A DNA stretch of 35,003 nt from Candidatus Nanopelagicales bacterium (GCA_018003655.1 JAGNDY010000012.1:1-35003); one strand, 5' to 3'; shown: positions 1 through 8,878, counted from the first letter of the stretch. Numbers and translations: made by a program. The notes: generated from the sequence alone by a model not told the origin.

Positions 1-341
1 TCTTCGTGGACGGATCCAGCGTCGGAGACCTTACTGAATCGTCGCTGAAGGACAGGCGGATCCTCGGTGAGGAGGGCTTCGTGTCGATTTTCATTGCCGT
101 CGATGTGGATGCCTGCAAAGTCGTGGCGGGCCCGTTGATCCAGGCGCGTGGATTTGCCGAGACCGACGACGTGTTCGACGATGTCATCCCGCAGGTTCGC
201 GATCGCGTCGAGCAGGCACTCGCCGACGACGTGGTCGATCCCCACCAACTCCAGCAGGTGGTTCGCCGTGTGGTCGGTAAGTGGGTGAGCGCGACCCATC
301 GTCGCCGACCGATGATCGTGCCGGTCGTCGTGGACGCCTGA
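1..341 (+). CDS. rnj: Ribonuclease J, C-terminal fragment (5' truncated by window edge)
   Basis: Only the last ~112 codons are present; the frame is open to the window start. The fragment begins FVDGSSVGD, which matches the conserved [VI]DGxxVGD motif opening the C-terminal domain of bacterial RNase J. It continues with the beta-rich segment ILGEEGFVSIFIAVD and ends VIVPVVVDA after a basic stretch (KWVSATHRRRP). RNase J is a metallo-beta-lactamase-fold 5' exonuclease and endonuclease in mRNA decay and rRNA maturation; the catalytic part lies outside the window. Its position 75 nt upstream of ftsK fits the usual actinobacterial order. The GTG at 6 is an internal codon, not a start. Confidence 0.88.
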   Translation, partial: FVDGSSVGDLTESSLKDRRILGEEGFVSIFIAVDVDACKVVAGPLIQARGFAETDDVFDDVIPQVRDRVEQALADDVVDPHQLQQVVRRVVGKWVSATHRRRPMIVPVVVDA

Positions 342-403
342 CTCGGCCGGAATCGTGGCGGCGACACGCACCGGAGTTCTCCCGAGCCGCGTGCGTGCGC
401 GGT

Positions 404-409
404 TAGGGT
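404..409 (+). promoter_or_regulatory. Candidate -10 element TAGGGT of ftsK, leaderless type
   Basis: TAGGGT lies exactly 6 nt before the ftsK ATG, the spacing expected when transcription starts at or next to the start codon. No Shine-Dalgarno sequence stands in front of ftsK, and no clear -35 is seen. The same hexamer-to-start spacing recurs before rimO, miaB and dapF. Inferred from pattern only. Confidence 0.45.
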
Positions 410-415
410 TCGAAC

Positions 416-3052
416 ATGGCGACCCGTACGCCCACCTCAACTTCCCGGTCCAAGAGTTCTGGCTCCGGCTCTTCCGCGCGCCGTTCTTCTCGATCCGGCG
501 GTGGAACCAATCGCAGCAGTGGTTCGCGCAGCAGTAGCAACTCACGCCGCGGCGGCTCGAAGTCATCGAAGGCGAACACATCGCGATCCAAGCAGCCGCA
601 GCGCACACACAAGCCGAATCCCGCGATGCTCGTTCTTATCGCCTTGGCGCGGGGTTTGCGAGCAATCTGGATGGCCACTGCGCACGGACTCGGTGGTAGC
701 GCCAGGGCGTTCGGCCCCAGCGACCCTGATCTGTTACCGGCGCAACGGCGAGACGGCACCGGGTTGTTCTTCCTTGTCGCGGCGCTGGTGGTCGCGGCAG
801 TGTCCTGGTTCGGCCTCGCTGGCATCGTCGGCGCTGTCGTGGAAGCCCTCACAGCCGGCCTCATCGGCGGGCTGTCCATGGTGCTGCCGTTCCTTTTCCT
901 GTGGATCTCGTGGCGTTCGTTGCGCACACCGACGGCTCGCCTGCCCCGGACCGTGTTCACCGGGTGGGTGGTTACCGGAGTCGCTGCCTGCGCGCTCTGG
1001 CAGGTATTAGCTGGCGCGCCCGTGCCCAGTGACGGTGTCGCCGCCATGCGGGGTGCAGGCGGCTGGATCGGCTGGCTCGCGACCGCGCCAGTGGTTGCCC
1101 TGATGGGCTCAGTGCTGACCGGGCTGCTGGCGACTGCGGCCTTGGCGGTCGGAATCATCATGATCACCGGCACGCCGTTCTCCGAAGTCATGTCGCGCAC
1201 GCGCGAGATTTTCCGCGGTGGGCCATCGGACGAGGACGAGTACGACGACCCGACGATCGACGATCATCATCCCGTTCAGGCGAGCGGAGAGGGCCAGCCC
1301 AGCAAGCAGGGCAAGGCGAAGAAGGCTGGCAGATTCGGATTGGCAGCCCGACTCGGACTCTCCCGCCCGGAGCCCGCCGAGCCGATCGATCTGGTTGGGA
1401 ACGAGCCCTTCGCCGCGGTCGTCACCGGGGCAGCGGGAGCCGACCAATCAGGCGGTCACGCGACTGTTGGCACAGATCAGGAGCCAGGCTCGGCCGACGT
1501 GGCATCGACTATGACCGACATCGCACCTGTTGGGGCGAACGCGCATCCTAAACCGCGAGCAGAGCAGCTGTCTTTGGCCGGCGACATCATGTATCAGTTG
1601 CCCAGCGCCACCATCCTCAAGGCCGGTGCCGCGCCCAAGTCGGCGACCAAAGCCAACGACCGCGTGGTCGAGGCATTGACCGGCGTGCTCGAGCAGTTCG
1701 AGATCGACGCGCGTGTCACTGGATTCACCCGCGGCCCGACCGTCACCCGGTACGAGGTGGAGCTCGGTCAAGGAGTCAAGGTCGAGCGCGTCACCGCGCT
1801 GAGCAAGAACATCTCCTACGCTGTGGCCAGTGCCGAGGTCCGCATCCTGTCCCCGATCCCGGGCAAGTCCGCCATCGGTATCGAGATCCCGAACTCCGAC
1901 CGCGAGCTCGTGAGTCTGGGCGATGTGCTCCGCAGCGGTGCCGCGACGTCGGATCACCACCCGATGGTTGTTGCCCTCGGCAAGGATGTCGAAGGCGGTT
2001 TCGTGTGCGCCAACCTGGCAAAGATGCCGCACCTATTGGTCGCCGGTGCGACCGGCGCCGGAAAGTCGAGCTGCATCAATTCGCTCATCACTTCCGTGCT
2101 GATCCGGGCGACCCCCGACGAGGTTCGGCTCATCCTGGTTGACCCCAAGCGCGTCGAATTGACGATTTATGAGGGCGTCCCACACCTCATCACGCCCATC
2201 ATCACCAACCCGAAGAAGGCCGCCGACGCGCTGCAGTGGGTCGTCAAGGAGATGGAGATTCGGTACAACGATCTCTCCGACTTTGGGTTCCGACACATCG
2301 ATGACTTCAACAAGGCTGTCCGTGCTGGCGCGGTCAAGCAGTTGCCCGGTGTCGAACGGGAACTGGCCCCGTACCCGTACTTGCTCATCGTCGTGGACGA
2401 GTTGGCGGATCTGATGATGGTGGCACCGCGCGATGTTGAGGACTCGGTCGTCCGGATCACTCAGCTTGCCCGAGCCGCTGGCATCCATCTGGTCCTCGCA
2501 ACGCAGCGCCCGAGCGTCGACGTCGTGACGGGTCTGATCAAGGCAAATGTCCCGAGTCGCCTCGCATTCGCCACTTCCAGCCTGGCCGACAGCCGGGTGA
2601 TTCTCGACCAGGCTGGCGCCGAGAAACTCGTTGGTCAGGGTGATGGTCTATTCCTGCCGATGGGGACGAGTAAGTCAATCCGGGTTCAGGGCGCGTTTGT
2701 GACCGAGGCGGAGATCCGATCCGTCGTCGAGCATTGCAAGAAGCAACTGAAACCGGAGTACCGCGACGACGTCTTGGCCACAGCCACCGTCACTGCCGCG
2801 ACACCGGAAGACATCGGTGATGATCTCGATGTCCTGCTGCAAGCGGCCGAATTGGTCGTCAGCACCCAGTTCGGCTCCACGTCGATGCTGCAACGCAAAC
2901 TGAAGGTCGGTTTCGCCAAAGCGGGCCGACTGATGGACTTGATGGAGTCCCGAGGAATCGTCGGGCCGTCGGAGGGTTCAAAGGCTCGCGATGTGCTCGT
3001 CGGGCCGGACGACCTGCCAGCCGTACTTGCCGATCTGCGTGGGGAGTCCTAG
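416..3052 (+). CDS. ftsK: DNA translocase FtsK
   Basis: An 878-aa septal DNA pump that moves chromosome termini across the division site and activates dimer resolution. Residues 1-70 are a very basic Ser/Arg/Lys/Gly-rich tail. Hydrophobic membrane segments follow between about 115 and 260, then a charged linker to about 380. The motor has its alpha/beta part from about 415. Walker A, GATGAGKSS, is near residues 543-551, and Walker B, LLIVVDELADLM, near 655-667. The C-terminal winged-helix gamma domain (TSMLQRKLKVGFAKAGRLMD) spans about 820-875 and would read chromosome polarity sequences. The ATG at 416 is chosen because it begins the basic tail and lies 6 nt after TAGGGT. The large antisense frame over its 5' part is a composition shadow. 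Confidence 0.97.
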   Translation: MATRTPTSTSRSKSSGSGSSARRSSRSGGGTNRSSGSRSSSNSRRGGSKSSKANTSRSKQPQRTHKPNPAMLVLIALARGLRAIWMATAHGLGGSARAFGPSDPDLLPAQRRDGTGLFFLVAALVVAAVSWFGLAGIVGAVVEALTAGLIGGLSMVLPFLFLWISWRSLRTPTARLPRTVFTGWVVTGVAACALWQVLAGAPVPSDGVAAMRGAGGWIGWLATAPVVALMGSVLTGLLATAALAVGIIMITGTPFSEVMSRTREIFRGGPSDEDEYDDPTIDDHHPVQASGEGQPSKQGKAKKAGRFGLAARLGLSRPEPAEPIDLVGNEPFAAVVTGAAGADQSGGHATVGTDQEPGSADVASTMTDIAPVGANAHPKPRAEQLSLAGDIMYQLPSATILKAGAAPKSATKANDRVVEALTGVLEQFEIDARVTGFTRGPTVTRYEVELGQGVKVERVTALSKNISYAVASAEVRILSPIPGKSAIGIEIPNSDRELVSLGDVLRSGAATSDHHPMVVALGKDVEGGFVCANLAKMPHLLVAGATGAGKSSCINSLITSVLIRATPDEVRLILVDPKRVELTIYEGVPHLITPIITNPKKAADALQWVVKEMEIRYNDLSDFGFRHIDDFNKAVRAGAVKQLPGVERELAPYPYLLIVVDELADLMMVAPRDVEDSVVRITQLARAAGIHLVLATQRPSVDVVTGLIKANVPSRLAFATSSLADSRVILDQAGAEKLVGQGDGLFLPMGTSKSIRVQGAFVTEAEIRSVVEHCKKQLKPEYRDDVLATATVTAATPEDIGDDLDVLLQAAELVVSTQFGSTSMLQRKLKVGFAKAGRLMDLMESRGIVGPSEGSKARDVLVGPDDLPAVLADLRGES

Positions 3053-3070
3053 GCCCTCGAGCCAGACACC

Positions 3071-3076
3071 TACCCT
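3071..3076 (+). promoter_or_regulatory. Candidate -10 element TACCCT of rimO, leaderless type
   Basis: TACCCT sits in the 30-nt gap between ftsK and rimO, exactly 6 nt before the rimO ATG. The purine-rich GGGAG that follows is too close to the start codon to act as a Shine-Dalgarno sequence, so a leaderless transcript is a reasonable reading. No -35 is recognisable. Confidence 0.45.
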
Positions 3077-3082
3077 GGGAGC

Positions 3083-4450
3083 ATGTCGCAACGCCGGGTA
3101 GCCATGGTCACCTTGGGCTGTGCGCGCAACGACGTCGACTCCGATGAGCTCGCCGGCCGTCTACTTGCGGACGGCTGGACCGTCGTTGACGATCCCGACG
3201 ACGCCGACGCGGTGTTGGTCAATACCTGCGGGTTCGTTGAGGCGGCCAAGAAGGATTCGATCGACACGGTTCTCGGCCTGCAGGACGGTTCCCGAAGCGT
3301 CGTAGCCGTTGGTTGCCTGGCAGAGCGATACGGCGACGAGCTGGCGCAAGCACTGCCGGAGGCCAACGCGGTCTTGGGCTTCGACGCGTACCCGGAGATC
3401 TCAGCGCAGTTGGCTGCCGTGGTGGCCGGTGAGCAACTGCCCTCGCACACACCGCGAGACCGACGCAAACTCCTACCGATCTCGCCGGTGGATCGCCAGG
3501 ATTCGCAGGCGCAGGTACCGGGCCATTCACCGCAACGGATCCGACTCGAGACCGGACCGATCGCGTCGCTGAAGATCGCCTCGGGCTGTGACCGAAGGTG
3601 CAGCTTCTGCGCGATCCCATCGTTTCGGGGATCATTCGTATCGCGACGTTCGGGCGACGTCCTCACCGAAGCGCGCGCGCTGGTATCCGACGGCGTGCGT
3701 GAGTTGAACCTGGTGAGCGAGAACTCCACCTCCTACGGCAAAGACCTCGGTGATCTGCGACTGCTTGAGACGTTGTTGCCCGAGCTCGCTGGTCTGCACC
3801 CGGATCTGCGCATCCGACTCGCCTATCTGCAACCGGCCGAAATGCGGCCGGGCTTGGTGGACGTCATGACGTCAACGACGGGAGTTGCACGGTACTTCGA
3901 CCTATCGTTCCAGCACGCGAGCCCGCAGGTGCTGCGCAGCATGAAGCGCTTTGGTGGGATCGATGATTTTCTGGCTCTGGTCGCACAGATCCGAGTCAGT
4001 GCTCCCGACGCGGGGCTACGGACCAATGTGATCGTTGGATTCCCTGGGGAAACCGAAGCCGATCTGCTGATCTTGGAGGACTTCCTGGAGAAGGCGTCGC
4101 TGGATGCGATAGGCGTCTTCGGATACTCCAACGAAGACGGAACCACCGCCATGAAACTGCCCGATCACCACGATCAGGCGACGGTGGACCAACGAGTTGC
4201 CCGGATCTCGGAACTTGTCGAGAACCTGATGGACGAGCGAGCCCACGAGCGGGTTGGCTCAGTTGTCTCGGTATTGGTTGAGCGCTTCGATGCGCAGGGT
4301 CAAGCGGTCGGCCGAGCCGAGCACCAGGGGCCAGAGGACGGCGATGTCACCATCGTTTCGCCGAGTCGCTCGCGCATCGGAGAGGTCATTCATGCCAGGG
4401 TTTCCTCTGCAGAGGGGGTAGACCTGTTCGCGACGGAGGTAGACGAGTGA
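3083..4450 (+). CDS. rimO: Ribosomal protein S12 methylthiotransferase RimO
   Basis: A 455-aa radical-SAM enzyme that adds a methylthio group to the conserved aspartate of ribosomal protein S12. The N-terminal domain has its three cluster cysteines at C13 (VTLGCARNDVDS), C49 (VNTCGF) and C78 (AVGCLAERYG). The VTLGCxxNxVDS opening separates RimO from MiaB. The radical-SAM CxxxCxxC motif is C169, C173 and C176 (SGCDRRCSFCAIPSFRG). A TRAM-like beta domain ends the protein from about residue 390. The stop overlaps the pgsA start (GTGA), so the two are translationally coupled. Second methylthiotransferase of the window after miaB. Confidence 0.96.
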   Translation: MSQRRVAMVTLGCARNDVDSDELAGRLLADGWTVVDDPDDADAVLVNTCGFVEAAKKDSIDTVLGLQDGSRSVVAVGCLAERYGDELAQALPEANAVLGFDAYPEISAQLAAVVAGEQLPSHTPRDRRKLLPISPVDRQDSQAQVPGHSPQRIRLETGPIASLKIASGCDRRCSFCAIPSFRGSFVSRRSGDVLTEARALVSDGVRELNLVSENSTSYGKDLGDLRLLETLLPELAGLHPDLRIRLAYLQPAEMRPGLVDVMTSTTGVARYFDLSFQHASPQVLRSMKRFGGIDDFLALVAQIRVSAPDAGLRTNVIVGFPGETEADLLILEDFLEKASLDAIGVFGYSNEDGTTAMKLPDHHDQATVDQRVARISELVENLMDERAHERVGSVVSVLVERFDAQGQAVGRAEHQGPEDGDVTIVSPSRSRIGEVIHARVSSAEGVDLFATEVDE

Positions 4451-5136
4451 CCACTGGTGATCCTCGTCCCGTCCCAACCAAGAAACCCGTCCGTGAGCTA
4501 CTAGCTCCAAAACCCGATCCGGTAAGCCACCCGACGTCAACGTCGCGGTTGGCAAACGTCCCCAATGCGCTCACGGCATTGCGGCTACTGCTGGTCATTC
4601 CCTTCTCGTGGCTGTTGTTCACCGGTGGTGACAGCAATGGTTCGCGAACGGCGGCAGCGATCATCTTCGTCATTGCTTCGGTCACCGACTACCTGGACGG
4701 GGCGCTCGCTCGCAAGTACGACTTGGTCACCAACTTTGGCAAGATTGCCGACCCGATAGCCGACAAGGCCCTGACAGGTGTTGCTCTTATCGGCCTCAGT
4801 TATCTGCACGACCTGCCGTGGTGGGTGACGATCGTCATCCTGTTCCGGGAGATAGCCGTCACAGCACTGCGTTTCTGGGTCATTCGCCACGGAGTCATAG
4901 CCGCGAGCCACGGCGGAAAGGCCAAGACCGCCACGCTGATCTTGGCGATCCTCATGTATCTGTTACCGCTGACCGGTTTCCTGGCAGACCTTCGGGTCTG
5001 GGTGTTGGGACTGGCGGTCATCCTGTCGGTGGTGACCGGGATCGACTACCTGGTGCGGGCGATCTTGCTACGGCAGAACTCCGAGCGGACGAAGATGAAG
5101 CGGGCGACTGCGAGTCGACAACGAGAAAGGGCCTGA
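4447..5136 (+). CDS. pgsA: CDP-diacylglycerol--glycerol-3-phosphate 3-phosphatidyltransferase (PgsA-type)
   Basis: A 229-aa integral membrane enzyme that makes phosphatidylglycerol phosphate from CDP-diacylglycerol and glycerol-3-phosphate. The full CDP-alcohol phosphotransferase signature DG-x2-AR-x8-G-x3-D-x3-D is present (DGALAR, then G, D and D within KIADPIAD), at about residues 85-107. Several hydrophobic helices follow, and the C-terminus is basic (KMKRATASRQRERA). The GTG start at 4447 is supported by GGAGG at 4435-4439 with 7-nt spacing and by the 4-nt overlap with rimO. Residues 1-35 are a polar, Pro/Thr-rich extension. Substrate assignment follows the family and the ftsK-rimO neighbourhood; another CDP-alcohol transferase specificity cannot be excluded. 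Confidence 0.9.
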   Translation: MTTGDPRPVPTKKPVRELLAPKPDPVSHPTSTSRLANVPNALTALRLLLVIPFSWLLFTGGDSNGSRTAAAIIFVIASVTDYLDGALARKYDLVTNFGKIADPIADKALTGVALIGLSYLHDLPWWVTIVILFREIAVTALRFWVIRHGVIAASHGGKAKTATLILAILMYLLPLTGFLADLRVWVLGLAVILSVVTGIDYLVRAILLRQNSERTKMKRATASRQRERA

Positions 5137-5139
5137 ACT

Positions 5140-7602
5140 GTGGCTGGTTTGCGCTCACGAGTCTCCCGCGTCCGGCGAAAAAAGCTCGGCGAGGACACCA
5201 GGGACGCTCAACAACAGCGCACGAAACTGAAAAACTCTGGTCTTGTGGACTTGGAGTGGTTCACCGCATTGACCAGCAGGTCGTTTATTTCGGTTGAAGC
5301 CGCGATCGATTTCTACCTCGACCAGCCGCAGCCGCGGCCCGCGTTGAGTCCGTGGATGCAGACAGCGCCCGAGACGTCGAAGCTTGGCAAGGGCGGGGAT
5401 CCCTTGCTGAACTTCCTGGCAAAGTCCGGCCGATTCGCGCATTTCCCCTTCCTCGACAGGCGCCAGTTGGCCGTGGCCGAGGGAGTAAAGCGGCCGTGGT
5501 TGGCGGCTATCAGGGACATCGGTTCCGATGACCTGATGCCGGTCCATGGCGACTGGGTTGGGCCCGTCCCAACCTACGGTCAATGGCGCGAAGCGATGAT
5601 TGCGGCAGCTCAGCGCGTTGCGGCTCAGCGAGGCCCGCAGGTGCCATCGCAACAACCAGACCGATCGTCCCCGCGCACACTCGGCGAGGTTTCACCGCAG
5701 ACTTCACCTGTGCCGGACGGCGACGAATGGGAGTCTGAGCTCCGAGCGAGGCACGAGGTGGATTGGCAAGCCGTCGCCGACGTGCAGGCGAATCGAGTCA
5801 ACGGTCGAGTCTCGGTCGTGATCCCTACGTTCAACGACTGGAAGATGACCGTAGCGGCAGTTAGGTCGGTGCTGAGGTTCTCAGCGGGGACCGATGTCGA
5901 GGTAGTCGTCGTTGACAACGGCAGCGAACCAAACTGCAGCTTGGTTCTCGCCGGTGCGTTGTCGTTCGATCCACGGATCAAGCTAATCCGCCAGCCGATC
6001 AACCTGAACTTCGCGCTCGGCTCGAACGTCGGGTTTGCCGAGTCATCCGGCCAGACAGTGGTCTTCCTCAACAACGACACCGATGTTCGGGCAGGTTGGC
6101 TCGACGCGTTGGTCGACGGGCTAGCCGACTCAGATGTGCGCGGGGTGCAGCCGTTGCTGTTGTATCCCGACGAGACGATTCAGTCCGCTGGCACGATTCT
6201 GCCCGATTGCGGCGGATTGCCCAGCCACTTCCTCGTCGGCTTCCCGGCCGATGATGCCTACGCCCTCGAGACCATCGAGTGCTCAGTCGTCACGGCCGCG
6301 GCACTTGCTATGCGCGCGAGCGAGGTGACCGCGTTGCGCGGCTTTGACACGGCGTATATCAACGGTTGGGAGGACGTCGATCTCTGCTTGCGGGCGCTGG
6401 AACGGTGGGGTGGGCACTTTGAGGTGACCTCGTCGTCAGTCGTCGTGCACCACGAGAGCAAGACACCCGGTAGGGGCAAGCATATTGCTGCGAACCGGAC
6501 GCTCTTCACCCAACGGTGGGCCGGCCGGATGCCACCGGCGGACGCAGTTGCGCACTGGCGCAGTGCTGGTTTGGATGTGGCTCGCTGGGATCCTGGGGCG
6601 AGCGTCTCGCCGGGCGCGGGACGGGCGCCGGCACCAGTTCTTGTGCGGCCGGAATCTGTGGTTCTCGATGGGCGGGCCGCAGGGCTGCCCTCCCTGCGCT
6701 GGGCGATCAAAATTGCTGCTTGGCCAGGTCCACGGGGGGAGCATTGGGGCGACGTCCATTTTGCCGCCGATCTGGCTCGGTCGCTGCGGCGCCTCGGCCA
6801 GGAGGTCGTCGTGGATCCGCGGACCAGCACTCAGCGACCCACCAGCGGCCTTGATGACGTGGTCCTCGTCCTGCGTGGGCTCGACGAGGTCGACCCACAG
6901 CCAGGGCGGGTCAACATGATGTGGGTGATCAGCCATCCGGACATGGTCACGCCCACAGAGTTGGCCCGATTCGATATCTGCTTCGCTGCGGGAGCACCGT
7001 GGGCGCAGCAGATGACCGACGAGGGCGACATCCCTGTTCGCACATTGCTGCAGGCGACTGACCCCGAACGGTTCCATCCCGGGGTGGCTGAGCCGGATAC
7101 CGGTGAGGCTGTGCTCTTCGTCGGGGGATCGCGCCGACAGATGCGTCCGATCGTGCGGGACTCGATCGCGGCTCACGTTGATCTGGCTGTGTACGGCGGA
7201 GGATGGCGGGGAGAGTACGAACTGCCTACCGGAGTTCTACGCGCCGAGTACCTGCCCAATCAGGTCGTTCCAGCGGCCTATCGTTCGGCCGGCGTCGTTC
7301 TGTCTGATCATTGGGCCGACATGGCCGAGGCCGGGTTTCTTTCCAACCGGCTCTTCGACGCCGTCGGCGCGGGCGCGCGGGTCATCTCCGATGACGTTCC
7401 CGGGATTGAGGACGTGTTCGGCGATGCCGTAGCGATCTACCGAACCGTTGACGATCTGGAGCGCCTCTGCTCGCCGAAAGGTCGGTCAACGCTACCTAGT
7501 GAGGAGCAGCTGCAGGTCGCGGCGCAGACCGTACGGCGAGAGCACTCGTTCGATGCCAGGGCGTGGGAGTTGCTCAACGCCGCAGTACTGGCACGCGGGT
7601 AG
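5140..7602 (+). CDS. Two-domain glycosyltransferase: N-terminal extension, GT2 domain, GT1/GT4-like C-terminal domain
   Basis: 820 aa. Residues 1-200 are a basic leader followed by a segment (AIDFYLDQ ... LSPWM ... GGDPLLNFLAKSG) of the kind found ahead of some polysaccharide glycosyltransferases. A GT2 (GT-A) fold starts near 223 with RVSVVIPTFNDW. It has VVVVDNGSE, the metal-binding stretch FLNNDTDVRAGW near 308-319, and GWEDVDLCLRA near 407-418, resembling rhamnosyltransferase-like GT2 proteins. A second domain from about 530 to 815 (VMWVISHPDMV, LFVGGSRRQMRPIV, VVLSDHWADMAEAGFLSNRLFDAVGAGARVI shortened here to its ends) resembles GT-B enzymes with a C-terminal nucleotide-sugar half. The GTG start lies 3 nt after the pgsA stop behind GAGAAAGG, so it may be read from the pgsA transcript. 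Probably adds two sugars to a cell-surface glycan; donor and acceptor unknown. Confidence 0.85.
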   Translation: MAGLRSRVSRVRRKKLGEDTRDAQQQRTKLKNSGLVDLEWFTALTSRSFISVEAAIDFYLDQPQPRPALSPWMQTAPETSKLGKGGDPLLNFLAKSGRFAHFPFLDRRQLAVAEGVKRPWLAAIRDIGSDDLMPVHGDWVGPVPTYGQWREAMIAAAQRVAAQRGPQVPSQQPDRSSPRTLGEVSPQTSPVPDGDEWESELRARHEVDWQAVADVQANRVNGRVSVVIPTFNDWKMTVAAVRSVLRFSAGTDVEVVVVDNGSEPNCSLVLAGALSFDPRIKLIRQPINLNFALGSNVGFAESSGQTVVFLNNDTDVRAGWLDALVDGLADSDVRGVQPLLLYPDETIQSAGTILPDCGGLPSHFLVGFPADDAYALETIECSVVTAAALAMRASEVTALRGFDTAYINGWEDVDLCLRALERWGGHFEVTSSSVVVHHESKTPGRGKHIAANRTLFTQRWAGRMPPADAVAHWRSAGLDVARWDPGASVSPGAGRAPAPVLVRPESVVLDGRAAGLPSLRWAIKIAAWPGPRGEHWGDVHFAADLARSLRRLGQEVVVDPRTSTQRPTSGLDDVVLVLRGLDEVDPQPGRVNMMWVISHPDMVTPTELARFDICFAAGAPWAQQMTDEGDIPVRTLLQATDPERFHPGVAEPDTGEAVLFVGGSRRQMRPIVRDSIAAHVDLAVYGGGWRGEYELPTGVLRAEYLPNQVVPAAYRSAGVVLSDHWADMAEAGFLSNRLFDAVGAGARVISDDVPGIEDVFGDAVAIYRTVDDLERLCSPKGRSTLPSEEQLQVAAQTVRREHSFDARAWELLNAAVLARG

Positions 7603-7668
7603 TGCCGTGGTGGCCGTTTGTTTGTTGCCGCGAACACACTGCGCTGGGCGACAGGTGCGTCGCGCGGT

Positions 7669-8841
7669 TCAGAAGCGATTGCGGTCTCGTTGACCGCTAG
7701 CGGTCAACTTGGATGGTAAGAACGAGGCAGCACGCCGACTCAGCCTGTATGCCCTGCTCCGCTTGATCTTGCGGAGTTCCCTCCTGGCCTGCTTGCGAGC
7801 TTGGACCGCCCGCTTTCTGGCGCGGACCGCGCGCCGGCGACGATCCTGCAATTCCTGGACCGTTTCGTTGCGTTCGCGGTCGATGGCTGCGAATTGAAGT
7901 GCCAGGGGCCGCAACTTCTCAACTTCAACTGCGGTAATCGCGTGGTCGTTCGTCGGGTCAAGGATCGGGAAGAGGAGGTCGGGGCGAATCGCGTTGTCAC
8001 CCAACAGCGTTAACGCTTCCGGTATCGACGTCTCTAGTCGGTACCTGTCCAACGGGATTCCGGCTTCGATCTCGGAGGCAGTCGGATGCCGCAGCACATA
8101 TGAGTGCAGCAACCGCTCCTGCTGGTAGCTGCGATAATCCATCATTCCGTGATGGTTCGGGCTGGGCTGCAGGTCAGGATTGGCCGCATACGCCAGGCCA
8201 GCATTGATGACTTTGCGCTCCAGTTGCTCGTAGGAACGCCACGGCAGGTGGAGGACCTCGATGGAGTCCGAGGTGACCTGGACCGAACGCTCTGCCTGGA
8301 CAAAGTGATTTCCTTGCGCGACCGTCACATCTGCACGACCACGATGGAAGGTGTCGCTGGTCGGGTGCGCAAACAAGCCCACGGTGAGTAGTTGCTCAAT
8401 CGACCGTTGGTCTCGCCACACTAGGCGCCGGACGCCGTTTCCCGAGTAAGCCGGTGGGCCGACCAGGTTAACGACTGGCACGGTGACGGCGTCCACCTCG
8501 CTGGGAAGTTCGGCTAACGCATCAACAAGTCGGTTTGAACGGTTGGTTGCGAACCAAAACTCGTCAGCATCGGCGTTCAAGACCCAGTCGGCATTGTGTT
8601 CGGCGAACGCGCGCCGGGCCATCTTGGTAACAACTTCGTGCTGTTGTTTGCGGTGTATCGGGTCATGGTGGAGTTCGAGAATTCCGGCTCCTTGGTAGGC
8701 ACTCAGGATCTCGGTGGTGCCATCAACTGAGGCATTGTCAGTTGCGATGATCAGGTCGACGCCCTGGGCCAGGTGGTGTTCAATCATTGCCGCAATGATG
8801 TCCGCCTCATCGCGCACCATCATGGTCATGACGACCTTCAT
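7669..8841 (-). CDS. Glycosyltransferase family 2 (Glyco_tranf_2_4-like) with basic coiled-coil tail
   Basis: 390 aa, encoded opposite to its neighbours. The opening MKVVMTMMVRDEADII and the nucleotide-binding segment ATDNASVDGT are typical of this GT2 subgroup. A DxD-type metal site, NADADEFW, lies at residues 89-96. Residues ~310-390 are highly charged and heptad-like (many Arg/Lys/Glu), ending in RSRAYRLSRRAASFLPSK, a variant of the basic tail seen in nearby proteins. Role: transfer of a sugar to a surface glycan or lipid carrier; specificity not inferable. The start codon has no Shine-Dalgarno sequence; instead a hairpin ends 2 nt upstream of it. The gene converges with the 820-aa glycosyltransferase gene, 66 nt apart, and diverges from the methyltransferase gene. 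Confidence 0.82.
   Translation of the reverse strand: MKVVMTMMVRDEADIIAAMIEHHLAQGVDLIIATDNASVDGTTEILSAYQGAGILELHHDPIHRKQQHEVVTKMARRAFAEHNADWVLNADADEFWFATNRSNRLVDALAELPSEVDAVTVPVVNLVGPPAYSGNGVRRLVWRDQRSIEQLLTVGLFAHPTSDTFHRGRADVTVAQGNHFVQAERSVQVTSDSIEVLHLPWRSYEQLERKVINAGLAYAANPDLQPSPNHHGMMDYRSYQQERLLHSYVLRHPTASEIEAGIPLDRYRLETSIPEALTLLGDNAIRPDLLFPILDPTNDHAITAVEVEKLRPLALQFAAIDRERNETVQELQDRRRRAVRARKRAVQARKQARRELRKIKRSRAYRLSRRAASFLPSKLTASGQRDRNRF
7689..7708. repeat. Perfect 20-bp palindrome near the 3' end of the GT2 gene
   Basis: GTTGACCGCT is followed directly by its reverse complement, giving a gapless 20-bp palindrome inside the last codons of the minus-strand glycosyltransferase gene. It could be a protein-binding site or part of a transcript-end hairpin. 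No T-run is adjacent in either direction. Confidence 0.6.
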
Positions 8842-8843
8842 CG

Positions 8844-8878
8844 CGGGAACCCGTTCTGTGGATGCGCGACGGTTCCCG
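8844..8878 (-). promoter_or_regulatory. Hairpin in front of the GT2 start codon
   Basis: CGGGAACC and GGTTCCCG form an 8-bp perfect inverted repeat with a 19-nt loop. In the mRNA of the minus-strand GT2 gene the stem ends 2 nt before the ATG and fills the place of a ribosome binding site. It may limit translation or mark a promoter-region operator. The rest of the 250-nt divergent region (8842-9091) shows no further clear element apart from the Shine-Dalgarno of the methyltransferase gene. Confidence 0.35.

Noticed and set aside
403-1200. 265-aa open frame antisense to ftsK
   Set aside because: Low-complexity Arg/Pro/Ala product mirroring the basic ftsK tail; no start signal and no family features.
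7603-7668. Terminator between the convergent glycosyltransferase genes
   Set aside because: Only a 5-bp GCGAC/GTCGC stem with no T-run; too weak to list.
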